From contig SKPR01000222.1 of the NCBI GenBank assembly GCA_007119455.1, positions 1 to 20,793 on the forward strand: a stretch of DNA of 20,793 nucleotides. Direction: 5' to 3'. The notes below the pieces were generated by a model. That model saw only the letters and a list, made by a program, of their open reading frames with translations. It was not told where the DNA came from and searched no databases. Position 1 is the stretch's first letter. Every line of letters starts with the position of its first letter. Made by a program: the position numbers and the translations under genes. The stretch is from Candidatus Brevefilum sp. (GTDB lineage: Bacteria; Chloroflexota; Anaerolineae; Anaerolineales; Anaerolineaceae). Shown one piece after another: positions 1-7,751 of this stretch.

Positions 1-1736
1 GAAAAGTTTATCATTCGGTAGGTGGCGCGGGTATGTACGTCGCCATGGCAGCCCACCGTGCGGGGGCCAGCGTTTCTCTGTTTGGCCCACGTCCAGCACA
101 AATCCCCGATATTTTACAAACCTTTGCTGGAAACCTGGAAGCCTGGATGGGTCCAACCATACCGTTGGAACATATGCCCCGGTTTGTGATCCAGCAAGTT
201 GGAGATAAAGCTACCTATCTGAGCAGCGCTCTTGGGGCCGAATCATATTTAGATTTCAGTAGCCTACCCTCAGACTTAAGCGATTTTGGTGCTGTTCACA
301 TCACGGCCATGGGTGATTCGGAAGTTCAAAACGCTTACTTTGACTGTTGTCGAGAACGCGGTGCCCAGATCATCTCAATGGGAACCTGGTTAGAAAGTAT
401 AAAAACCAGGCCTGTTTTAACCCGAGAACTTGTCAATCAAGCTAGATATTGCTTTATGAATGAAGAAGAGGCTATAGCTCTGTTCGGATCTCTGGGTGAA
501 GTTTCCAGGGCCGCACACCAGGTGCTCTATATCACGCGCGCTGAAAAGGGTGCAATGGCCGTTCTTGGTCAATACCAGGCCCATATTCCGGCACGCCAGG
601 TCTCATTAAAGGACCCCACAGGTGCCGGTGAAAGCTTTTGTGGTGCTACATTGGCCAATATTCTGCAGGGGGTCCATCCGGTTATGGCTGGGATGCGAGG
701 CGCCGTACTCGCAGCCGAAAAAGTTGCTGATATGGGTGCCCTTGCATTGATGCGACCCGATCCACCACCCGAAATCAAGCTGGATCAAAGGGTGGAAATT
801 GATCATGACCAGGTGAAGAAAGTCTCTAATATCATCAAGGAGCTTCCGTCTGCAGATCCTTTTGATTTCATCAGTGACTACCTGCCTCCAGCAGGTCATC
901 CCAAGGCTTTGGATTATTTCTTTGCGACCACGCTTCAACAATTCAGTTTTTGGGAAGAATCTGAGAACCGTTACCAAAGACCTTTGATCGCAATAATTGA
1001 TGGGAATGAATTAAAAGGGTCTACATATCTGTATTATGCTTATAAACGAGCATTAGATCGTGATCCGGAAATTTTTAAACCTGAACGGCAGGCGAAAATG
1101 TCAGCGGCTGAAATGGCGGACATTTTCCGCGCAGATGATGGTTCTGTGCAAATGCCTGCTTTAAAATTACACCTGGCCCAGGCGAACCAGTACGGGCAGG
1201 ACATGATTGAATTGGGTTTGACCCCACACCACATCATTGATCAGGTCATGGAATCGGACAAGCCATTAATGGCATTATTAAAAATCCTCGATCATATCGG
1301 AGGTTACAAAGAAGACCCGATCAGGAAAAAATCGAATCTGCTGGCATTGTCCTTAAGTCAGCGACCGGAAAAGTTTCTAACCTATGGGGAAGCTGAAACG
1401 GTGGCACCCGTTGTGGATTATCATTGTATGCGATCGGTTTTACGAATTGGGCTTGTCGAGGTTGTTGACCAGGACTTAGAACTCAAGCTTGCCAACCGGG
1501 AAGTGCTTTCCGCTGACGAGGAATGGGCTGTGCGTTTTGCCGCTTACCAGATTCAGCAACGGGTCGAAGAACATTCCGGAAAGCCGATCGGAGCGGTTGA
1601 CTGGTTTTTCTTCAACTATATGCGGAGCCACTGCCCTGAAATGACAGATCCGATTTGTGAGGAATGTGCCCTCGACCCGGTCTGTTATAAACGAAAGGAA
1701 CTGTTCCAACCGATATTACGCACGACCTTCTATTGA
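1..1736 (+). CDS. PfkB-family kinase fused to a Qng1-like (DUF2419) nucleotide N-glycosylase with a C-terminal Cys4 cluster; 5' truncated
   Basis: The frame is open from the window edge; the first full codon is at 3 and reads into a PfkB glycine motif, VGGAGMYVA, so the ATG at 33 is internal and the true start is upstream. Counting residues from that ATG, the kinase half runs to about 245 and carries the PfkB second signature as DPTGAGES (194-201), with Glu where the usual catalytic Asp of GAGD sits. Residues about 270-567 resemble eukaryotic queuosine salvage protein QNG1: FSFW (304-307), a KG...RAL helix, FRADDGSVQMP (365-375), VDYH (461-464, where QNG1 has ADYR) and a final RTTFY. Between VDW and the end lie Cys 534, 542, 545 and 551 (C-x7-C-x2-C-x5-C), like the [4Fe-4S] loop of endonuclease III-type HhH glycosylases. 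Family knowledge: QNG1 hydrolyses queuosine 5'-phosphate to queuine. Inference: kinase and glycosylase act in sequence on a modified nucleoside; the substrate is unknown. Confidence 0.8.
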   Translation, partial: KVYHSVGGAGMYVAMAAHRAGASVSLFGPRPAQIPDILQTFAGNLEAWMGPTIPLEHMPRFVIQQVGDKATYLSSALGAESYLDFSSLPSDLSDFGAVHITAMGDSEVQNAYFDCCRERGAQIISMGTWLESIKTRPVLTRELVNQARYCFMNEEEAIALFGSLGEVSRAAHQVLYITRAEKGAMAVLGQYQAHIPARQVSLKDPTGAGESFCGATLANILQGVHPVMAGMRGAVLAAEKVADMGALALMRPDPPPEIKLDQRVEIDHDQVKKVSNIIKELPSADPFDFISDYLPPAGHPKALDYFFATTLQQFSFWEESENRYQRPLIAIIDGNELKGSTYLYYAYKRALDRDPEIFKPERQAKMSAAEMADIFRADDGSVQMPALKLHLAQANQYGQDMIELGLTPHHIIDQVMESDKPLMALLKILDHIGGYKEDPIRKKSNLLALSLSQRPEKFLTYGEAETVAPVVDYHCMRSVLRIGLVEVVDQDLELKLANREVLSADEEWAVRFAAYQIQQRVEEHSGKPIGAVDWFFFNYMRSHCPEMTDPICEECALDPVCYKRKELFQPILRTTFY

Positions 1737-1782
1737 TGATTAACCAGGATTGAGGCTGTCAGACCCGCTGGTGCTATCGAGT

Positions 1783-1799
1783 GAAAATGGACCATTTTC
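1783..1799. other. 17-bp perfect palindrome between convergent genes
   Basis: GAAAATGG-A-CCATTTTC is a perfect inverted repeat around a single A. It lies in the 74-bp gap between the convergent kinase-glycosylase gene and surE. It could be a weak bidirectional terminator or a protein-binding site. The stem is AT-rich with almost no loop, so a strong intrinsic terminator is unlikely. Confidence 0.4.
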
Positions 1800-1810
1800 T
1801 GAGCCTGGCC

Positions 1811-2632
1811 TTATCGCATCCGTTTTTTCAACAGTGTTTCCAATTGGTCGAATTCCGTTCGGGAGGTCATGTCAATGCTGATTGGCGTGATGGAAACATG
1901 CTTCTCGACCAGCAGTGCATGCAGGTCTGTGCCCGGTTCGAGGTCATCCAGATCAAACCGTACCTCGTATCCGATTGGCCCGCGCTCAGCCATGGATGCT
2001 CGTTTAGCAGGTTTGGGGACGTAATAGCGACGGCGTGATTGCCTGGTCAGATCCCAGGCTGTTTCAGGTGTGGCGTTTTCAGGCACTTCCATCTTGATCA
2101 CATCCACATCGTCAGGCAAGTTGTTTTTCAAAATCGCCCTGGCGACTTTTTGTGTGAAAAGCCCGGCAACATAAAAATCAATATCCTGTGAGAGTGATAG
2201 GTGATGCTCGCGGCGTGTCTGCATGGAGACAGCTAATGCGGGGATTCCCAGTGAAGCCGCTTCCAGTGCTGCTCCAACCGTTCCCGAGATGGTAATGCCT
2301 GTTCCCACATTCTCACCGTAATTAATGCCCGAAACGACCAGGTCGGGTCTGCCTTGGACGACATCATAAATCCCATGCAGCACCGCTTGACCGGGTGAGC
2401 CATCTACAGCGTAGACAGGCCAGTCTTTATCATTAACATGCAGGGTCATCTCTTCAATGATTCCGGAGGAATGAATGGGCATACTTCGGCCTGTGCCGCT
2501 CTGCTGGTTGCGGGGCGCGACCACGTGCACAAAGCCCAGGGGGTCTAGGGCTTCTGCAGCGGCCCACAGGCCCGGTGAGTGGATGCTATCGTCGTTGGTC
2601 AATAAAATTTGTGTTGTTTTGTCATTCATCAT
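1811..2632 (-). CDS. surE: 5'/3'-nucleotidase SurE
   Basis: SurE-family nucleoside monophosphate phosphatase of 273 aa, near the usual 250-270. The N-terminal metal motif is TNDDS (12-16), where most members have NDDG; Asp14 and Asp15 are kept. Ser45 in the NQQSGTG loop and Asn104 in SGINYGEN match the other metal and active-site positions of the family. The SGTVGAALEAASLGIPALAVS block (116-136) is diagnostic. The enzyme removes phosphate from nucleoside 5'- and 3'-monophosphates in the cytoplasm with a divalent metal. It begins with two consecutive Met codons and either could be the start; no strong Shine-Dalgarno sequence is visible. It lies 143 bp downstream of sufE on the same strand, with a hairpin in the gap, so it may be transcribed separately. 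Confidence 0.93.
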   Translation of the reverse strand: MMNDKTTQILLTNDDSIHSPGLWAAAEALDPLGFVHVVAPRNQQSGTGRSMPIHSSGIIEEMTLHVNDKDWPVYAVDGSPGQAVLHGIYDVVQGRPDLVVSGINYGENVGTGITISGTVGAALEAASLGIPALAVSMQTRREHHLSLSQDIDFYVAGLFTQKVARAILKNNLPDDVDVIKMEVPENATPETAWDLTRQSRRRYYVPKPAKRASMAERGPIGYEVRFDLDDLEPGTDLHALLVEKHVSITPISIDMTSRTEFDQLETLLKKRMR

Positions 2633-2658
2633 GTCTTCATTCTAGTCTGGTTTGGGTT

Positions 2659-2689
2659 GACAGGCAACAGTCTGATGCGTTTGCCTGTC
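2659..2689 (-). promoter_or_regulatory. 9-bp stem-loop in the leader of surE
   Basis: GACAGGCAA (2659-2667) and TTGCCTGTC (2681-2689) are perfect inverted repeats around a 13-nt loop, ending 27 nt before the surE start. There is no T-tract after it on the minus strand, so it does not look like a classical terminator. It may be an mRNA structure or an operator. The GACAGG/CCTGTC word also occurs in the tandem repeats at 13155-13299. Confidence 0.45.
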
Positions 2690-2701
2690 TATACGTAACA
2701 A

Positions 2702-2741
2702 TTCAGGCCCGGAGTCCTTGAATTAAGGCCTGGCAGCGGGA
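2702..2741 (-). other. Weak inverted repeat downstream of sufE
   Basis: CAGGCC and GGCCTG flank a 17-nt interval, and an overlapping alternative pairs AATTCA with TGAATT. This could help end the sufSE transcript, but no T-run follows on the minus strand, so it is only a tentative terminator-like structure. Confidence 0.2.
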
Positions 2742-2775
2742 AAATATTTCTGGCTGGCTTGTGTGATTCAGGTGG

Positions 2776-3204
2776 TTAAACTTCTCCGGCTGCGCATTCG
2801 GCCGCAAAGGTTTTGATTTCATCAATCATCGCCATCAGGCCATTAGCCCGCTGGGAGGATAGATGCCGGTTGAGTCCGGTTTCGTCGAAGAAGGTGAGGT
2901 CGGCTTTGAGCACAGCTTCAGCCGGCTGACCGGAGAACACGTCCAGCAGCAGGGCCGCCAATCCTTTAACAATCAGCGAGTCGCTGTCGGATTGTAAGTA
3001 GACGCGGCCATCCTGGCACTCCCTGTGCAGCCACACGGTGGACTGGCACCCCCGCACCAGGTTTTCATCCATGCGTTTTTCATCAGGCAGAGGTTGCAGC
3101 TTTTGACCGAGTTCGATCAGGTAGGCATAGCGTTCTTCCCATTGCGGCAGGAACGAAAAATCTTCTACGATCTGGTTCTGGATTTCTTCAATACTTGCCA
3201 TCAT
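2776..3204 (-). CDS. sufE: SufE family sulfur acceptor protein
   Basis: SufE accepts the persulfide sulfur from the cysteine desulfurase SufS and passes it to the Fe-S scaffold. The protein is 142 aa, a normal length. The sulfur-accepting cysteine is Cys53 in the family motif VRGCQSTVW (50-58), and the N-terminal EDFSFLPQWEERYAYLIELG region is typical. The sufS stop codon abuts the start directly, reading TAAATGATG, and GGGG for ribosome binding lies inside the end of sufS, so the two genes should be translationally coupled. Either of the two initial Met codons could be used. No sufB, sufC or sufD is present nearby, so the scaffold genes must be elsewhere. Confidence 0.95.
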   Translation of the reverse strand: MMASIEEIQNQIVEDFSFLPQWEERYAYLIELGQKLQPLPDEKRMDENLVRGCQSTVWLHRECQDGRVYLQSDSDSLIVKGLAALLLDVFSGQPAEAVLKADLTFFDETGLNRHLSSQRANGLMAMIDEIKTFAAECAAGEV

Positions 3205-4428
3205 TTATTTCCCCAGCATTTTCTTGACATGGTGGATGCCCGCAACAAGGGCATCAATATCCGACCGGTTATTATAGAGGGCCAGGGAAGCCCTGACGGT
3301 ACCTTCGATCCCCAGGGCCGTCATGATCGGCTGGGTGCAGTGATGGCCGGTCCGCACGGCCACACCCTGGGTGTCCAAAAGCGTACCCAGGTCGTAGTGG
3401 TGGATGCCTTCGATATTAAAGGCCAGGATGCTGGTACGGTGATTGGAATTGCCATACAGAGTCAACCCATCAATGCCGAGCAACTGCTCCCGGGCATATT
3501 CAAGGGTTTCATCTTCATGAGCCATGATCTCGTCATAGTCCATGGTGTTAAGGTAATCAATGGCAGCCGCCAGCCCAATCGGGCCGACGATATTGGGCGT
3601 TCCGGCTTCATATTTGAAGGGGAGTTTGTTGTAGGTGGTTTTATCGATGCTGACCAGGTCGATCATCTCACCGCCGCCCTGGTACGGGGGCATCGCTTCC
3701 AGCCAGGATTCCTTGCCATATAAAATACCAATGCCAGTGGGCCCATATATTTTATGGCCTGAAAAGGCGTAAAAGTCCGCATCCAGGGCCTGCACATCAT
3801 GATCAATATGCTGGACGGATTGGGCCGCATCAACCAGGACGGCTGCACCTGCCTCATGAGCCATCCGGATAATTTCTCGGGCCGGGTTGATTGTGCCGAG
3901 GGAGTTGGAAACATGGTTGAAGGCCACAATCCGGGTCCGGTCATTGAGCAGGTTGGCAAAAACATCCAGCTTCAGATCGCCATTTGCATCAAAGGGGATC
4001 ACCCGGAAGTGGGCCCGCCGGCGTTCACACATCATCTGCCAGGGTACGAAGTTGGAGTGGTGATCCATTTCCGTGACGATCACCTCATCGCCCGCGTTCA
4101 CATAGGCTTCACCGAAGGCATAAGCCACCAGGTTGATGGCCTCGGTCGTGCCTCGGGTAAAGATGACCTCGTGGGAGGATTGGGCATTGATGTAGGTCTG
4201 GATCGTCTTGCGGGCTGCTTCGTGAGCTTCGGTGGCCAGGTTGGAGAGGTGGTGAGTGCCCCGGTGAATATTGCTATTGTATTTTGTGTAATACTGGGTG
4301 ATGGCATCAATCACCGTCTGAGGTTTTTGGGTTGTGGCGGCATTGTCAAGGTAGACCAGGGGTTTGCCATTCACTGATGACTTTAAAATCGGAAAGTCAG
4401 ACCGAATTTTATCGATATTAAGTGTCAT
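3205..4428 (-). CDS. sufS: Cysteine desulfurase SufS
   Basis: PLP-dependent class V aminotransferase-fold cysteine desulfurase of 407 aa that releases sulfur from L-cysteine for Fe-S cluster assembly. The PLP lysine is Lys226 in AFSGHKIYGP, and the catalytic cysteine is Cys364 in RTGHHCTQP, the same positions as in E. coli SufS. Other family marks are YLDNAATTQKP near the N terminus, RGTTEAINLVA (92-102) and TEMDHHSNFVPWQ (119-131). The GHHC loop is of the short group II (SufS) type, not the IscS type. The ATG has AAAGGA upstream at good spacing. It forms an operon with sufE, with no gap between the genes. Confidence 0.96.
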   Translation of the reverse strand: MTLNIDKIRSDFPILKSSVNGKPLVYLDNAATTQKPQTVIDAITQYYTKYNSNIHRGTHHLSNLATEAHEAARKTIQTYINAQSSHEVIFTRGTTEAINLVAYAFGEAYVNAGDEVIVTEMDHHSNFVPWQMMCERRRAHFRVIPFDANGDLKLDVFANLLNDRTRIVAFNHVSNSLGTINPAREIIRMAHEAGAAVLVDAAQSVQHIDHDVQALDADFYAFSGHKIYGPTGIGILYGKESWLEAMPPYQGGGEMIDLVSIDKTTYNKLPFKYEAGTPNIVGPIGLAAAIDYLNTMDYDEIMAHEDETLEYAREQLLGIDGLTLYGNSNHRTSILAFNIEGIHHYDLGTLLDTQGVAVRTGHHCTQPIMTALGIEGTVRASLALYNNRSDIDALVAGIHHVKKMLGK

Positions 4429-4731
4429 AGGATCCTTTGATTTATTATTTAATTTCTTAGTGATTGAATTTTACCAGACCAGTACGGCTATGGGATGGTT
4501 TTGGATGCAGATAGGTGGAAAATCGTCCAAGGGATGCCCGCTTGAACAACGGCTGCCATTAACGTTCGATTTTGCAACAGGATGAACCAATCCTGTCACC
4601 TCAACGAATATTGATCTGGACTTATTATCAGGAAACATTCAGCATGGATGGGCATGATCCCAATGTAAATGGCAAAAAATATTTGATCAATCAAAAAATG
4701 AACCATACAGTTACCAATTGACGCAAATCCC
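4429..4731. other. Intergenic stretch with a 7-bp hairpin
   Basis: This gap of about 300 bp separates the SRPBCC gene from sufS, both on the minus strand, and must hold the sufS promoter. ACAGGAT (4577-4583) and ATCCTGT (4590-4596) form a 7-bp stem with a 6-nt loop, which could end the upstream transcript although no T-run follows. No other convincing gene or repeat was seen; short open frames here lack ribosome-binding sites and recognisable motifs. Confidence 0.35.
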
Positions 4732-5286
4732 TCAGCAGGTGGTTGCGCACTTAGTCTCTGAATATAATTTAAATTCCTCATTCATATTCAGATAGCCGAT
4801 TGCAGTTTTTTGAATCATATTTTTCATTAACAAAACAATTGGCCCCTGAAATTTTTCTATTTGCCTGAATCGGGTGGTTTTGTCATCAATCTCCTCAAGA
4901 ACGAATTCATGAATACCTTTATAGACAAAGAACAAAAACCCACCACCCCAGGATATTTTTTCATATTGAATAATTTCATAGACGGCAGGTAAAATCATCT
5001 CTTTCATACCTGGAGAAACCACTTTAATTTCGATTGTTTCTCCAACTCTTAACTTTCCTACCACCATAGGAATAAATGAGTTCCATTGATGCCAGGATTC
5101 GACATCAATCAGTGCATCCCACACAGTAGATAAGGGTGCGTTGATATCAACCCGGGAGTCTAAAATCCTGGTTAATCCAGAACTTTTTAAGACAATTTTT
5201 CTATCGCCACTCTGACTCAGGTCATCTATCTTCATAGCCTTTTTCTTGCCAGTCTTTCTCTTAATAAAGTAATTTGACGTTGTCAC
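4732..5286 (-). CDS. SRPBCC (START/Bet v1-like) domain protein
   Basis: Small soluble protein of 184 aa with a helix-grip SRPBCC fold signature: SRVDINAPLSTVWDALIDVESWHQWNSFIP (about 44-73), then predicted strands with VGETIEIKVV, a WGGGF turn and HEFVLEE, and a long C-terminal helix. These domains bind hydrophobic ligands in a deep pocket; no ligand or catalytic role can be deduced here. The longest frame starts at a GTG (5286) with GGGG just upstream. An ATG at 5235 (167 aa, MKIDDLSQ) is also possible, with AAAAAGG very close to it. The gene is AT-rich compared with sufS and surE and lies next to another AT-rich gene on the opposite strand, which suggests an accessory or transferred segment. 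It stands alone and no operon partner is evident. Confidence 0.75.
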   Translation of the reverse strand: MTTSNYFIKRKTGKKKAMKIDDLSQSGDRKIVLKSSGLTRILDSRVDINAPLSTVWDALIDVESWHQWNSFIPMVVGKLRVGETIEIKVVSPGMKEMILPAVYEIIQYEKISWGGGFLFFVYKGIHEFVLEEIDDKTTRFRQIEKFQGPIVLLMKNMIQKTAIGYLNMNEEFKLYSETKCATTC

Positions 5287-5674
5287 GAACCCCGCTTGAT
5301 CAAAAAAATTACGATTTACCCAATAATTTTATCATTATTCATACATTGCCACATTGACTCGAATTGCCTCACAAATAATCTTACTTTAGAAACATACGAT
5401 GCCACTCAAAGAATATTACTTATCTGGTTTTGGAGGTATTTATTTGTTGGGTGAAATCCGTATACTTGCACCACTTCTGCAATGTATGATGTATCATTTC
5501 TTATCTTTTCTACCGGATTATTGAGGCATTATTTAATGATCCCCAGCAAAACCTGGCCTTTTCGTCAAAGTGCTGATAGACTTGGGCTATTATAACCTCA
5601 GGCAGGGAAAAGATTATATTTTCACCATATAGAAATTATGCGTTTATTCCCCTAATTGTATTGAGAAAGGCTAA
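5287..5674. other. AT-rich divergent intergenic region
   Basis: This stretch of about 390 bp lies between two divergent genes and should hold the promoters of both. TATTATAA near 5588-5595 is a possible -10 element for the membrane-protein gene, without a convincing -35. A 41-codon frame at 5399-5524 (+) has no recognisable features and is not called as a gene. No repeat or RNA structure was recognised. Confidence 0.4.
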
Positions 5675-7180
5675 ATGAATTATCCTGATATTCTTAAAAA
5701 ATCAGTTTATATAATTTGTATCCTTGGATTTCTTGCCGGAATTGCTGCTTTTGCTTATATGGGCGTAAATATGCGGTTAATCGGGGACGATTATTGCGAA
5801 GCTGCCATGGTAACGAAACACGGCTTTATTAATGGGCAAATTAGAGCCTATTTTGATCCTGTGCCTTTTCATGGAAATCGTTATACTAAAACTTTTATTG
5901 CAACATTTATTTCGCTTTTTCCCCCTAAGGCTTATGGTTTTGTGCCTTTATCAGCGTTGATTGTCTTTGGGTTAGGACTTTATGTATTTCAGTCAGCAAT
6001 TTTTAAATTGCTACATCAAGAAAAATCGAAATTATTTAAAGTGTTTGTCAGCGTTGTAATCGTTTTCTTTACATTTCTATATGCACCTACAGTAAACCAA
6101 AGTCTTTATTGGACGTCGGCTATGCTACCTTCGACTGCCCCAATTTTTGGAACACTATATCTCATGGCCTTGTTATTGACTCAAAGCAAATTAAAATGGT
6201 ATACGTCAATAATTGTTTTCATTTTTGCATTAATTAATGGGGGGCTTTCTGAAAATGGTTCAATGCTTCAACTTGCTTTGATCTCAATTACGCTCATTGT
6301 TTCTCGAAGTTTTTTTAAAAAATCCGATATTTATCGCTCAATATTTAATAAAAGTGTTAGCGCCCTAATAGGTGCTCTAAGTGCAATCATCATCATGTGG
6401 GTTTCACCATCAATATCACAAAAACAGAGTGAAATGACATTGTCCATTCTTCAAACTATCAGAATGAGTCTAAATCATTCAATGAATTTCTATTTAGAAT
6501 TTATCAAATCCTTCATACTAAGCATCGGTTTTCTAATTGTTATAGGAATATTTGCTTATCTTCTCGAAACGTGGACTATAAAAAGTAAACAAGAACAAAA
6601 GCCAGTAATCACTAAAAAGATATTATTATCATTATTCTTAACTCATCTTGTCGTATTCTTGTTGATATTGTCTAATATGATTCCAAGTGCTTTGACACGA
6701 AATACTTATCCAGATCCAAGGCACCTGATAATTGCCACCTTTGCTTCAACATTAGGTTTCTTTTCAACCGGATATATTGTTGGTGTCTTATTCGATAAAA
6801 TTTTAAGACATTTTGAAATTAAAGAAAAGTTTATGTCAATTTTAATTATTGGTATTGGCTTGATAACATTAACGGGTCTGTATCCTGTTCGATATATTCC
6901 TCACATTATAAATGACCAGATGATCTTCAAATATTGGTCATATCAGTGGGATCGAAGACACAATGAGATAAACGAAAAAATAATCTCTGGTGAGAGAGTG
7001 ATCCATGTCATGCAATTACATACCGTAATTGAGTATGTAAGTGAACTTAGTCCAGACTTGGGAAATTGGTATAACCTATGTGCGGCAGATTATTATGGCA
7101 TCTCAAAAATATATGCAGATCAACCAGGTTGGGATGAGGAATGGAATGAATTCAAGAGCTTATATTCTTATGGTCAGTAA
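5675..7180 (+). CDS. DUF6056-like polytopic membrane protein, possibly glycosyltransferase-related
   Basis: Integral membrane protein of 501 aa with about ten hydrophobic segments, the first at about 11-31 and others near 86-106, 122-140, 155-170, 176-190, 228-246, 278-298, 315-335, 350-372 and 388-405. An acidic pair follows the first segment in LIGDDYCEA (35-43), as in GT-C-type and DUF6056 proteins, where an Asp-Asp loop outside the membrane is common. The soluble C-terminal part of about 95 residues has YQWDRRHNEI and NLCAADYYGI, which I associate with this family in Chloroflexota. A cell-surface polysaccharide role is plausible but not shown. AGAAAGG stands 7 nt before the ATG. Base composition is strongly AT-rich compared with the flanking regions, suggesting acquisition by transfer. 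No partner gene is adjacent. Confidence 0.75.
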   Translation: MNYPDILKKSVYIICILGFLAGIAAFAYMGVNMRLIGDDYCEAAMVTKHGFINGQIRAYFDPVPFHGNRYTKTFIATFISLFPPKAYGFVPLSALIVFGLGLYVFQSAIFKLLHQEKSKLFKVFVSVVIVFFTFLYAPTVNQSLYWTSAMLPSTAPIFGTLYLMALLLTQSKLKWYTSIIVFIFALINGGLSENGSMLQLALISITLIVSRSFFKKSDIYRSIFNKSVSALIGALSAIIIMWVSPSISQKQSEMTLSILQTIRMSLNHSMNFYLEFIKSFILSIGFLIVIGIFAYLLETWTIKSKQEQKPVITKKILLSLFLTHLVVFLLILSNMIPSALTRNTYPDPRHLIIATFASTLGFFSTGYIVGVLFDKILRHFEIKEKFMSILIIGIGLITLTGLYPVRYIPHIINDQMIFKYWSYQWDRRHNEINEKIISGERVIHVMQLHTVIEYVSELSPDLGNWYNLCAADYYGISKIYADQPGWDEEWNEFKSLYSYGQ

Positions 7181-7435
7181 TTACCTGGACAAATTGCAAG
7201 ATATTGCCCAAATCCTGATGACTGAGGTTTACTCAAAGGCTCAAGACTGAAAACAGATGTGTGCAATCCCACACAAAAACCGAAGCAACCAGTATCAACC
7301 TCGATCCCATCAGGTAAGCTGATAGGATTACAAACAAGCGAGGGTTACGGCTCTGGGGAGGGAAATCAATTGAAATGGTGTACTGAGAAACTTAAATGAC
7401 CCTTTATTCATGAAAAACCGGAACAATCAGCCGCA
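7181..7435. other. Non-coding stretch downstream of the membrane-protein gene
   Basis: No gene is supported here. Short frames overlap the end of the membrane-protein gene but have no ribosome-binding site or motifs. A small inverted repeat, ATCAG/CTGAT, near 7307-7323 is too short to call a terminator. Confidence 0.3.
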
Positions 7436-7666
7436 TTAAATCTCTAACATCAACCCCATAACTGATATTATCGGTAGTGTATAGGTATTGTTGAAGGCCA
7501 GGAAATAGAGGAATGGCATCACCAGGATACCGATCCGGCTGATATAAATAATGATCGCCAGTATTCTGGGGCTGATTGACCCTGCCCCTCATCATATCGG
7601 AAGAATAGCACCCACAATAAGTGGGTTAGGTTGGATCAGTAGAACCGGAATCAGCCCACCATGACT
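7436..7666 (-). pseudogene. Possible remnant of a membrane-protein gene
   Basis: One minus-strand frame reads as two strongly hydrophobic stretches, HGGLIPVLLIQPNPLIVGAI and then ILAIIYISRIGILVMPFLYF followed by LAFNNTYTLPIISVMGLM, interrupted by a double stop and ended by further stops. The run of hydrophobic residues across about 75 codons is more than expected by chance and suggests decayed membrane-protein coding sequence. The family is not recognisable and no start is visible, so this remains tentative. The 63-codon frame on the same strand (7404-7595) is shifted relative to it and is hydrophilic, and is less likely to be real. Confidence 0.3.
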
Positions 7667-7751
7667 TATTTAAAAATTGAAAAGTTCATTGTCTAAATTC
7701 ATCTTCGTCAGGCCACCTTCCAGTTGTTTTTGTGATTAATTAGTCAACGGA

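Noticed and set aside
3025..4377. Long plus-strand open frames opposite sufE and sufS
   Set aside because: They are antisense shadows of well-conserved sufS and sufE and show no family motifs.
5399..5524. 41-codon open frame on the plus strand in the AT-rich intergenic region
   Set aside because: No good ribosome-binding site, no recognisable motif and no repeat elsewhere; expected by chance in AT-rich DNA of this length.
7404..7595. 63-codon frame on the minus strand
   Set aside because: Hydrophilic, low-complexity composition and out of frame with the hydrophobic remnant that looks more like former coding sequence.
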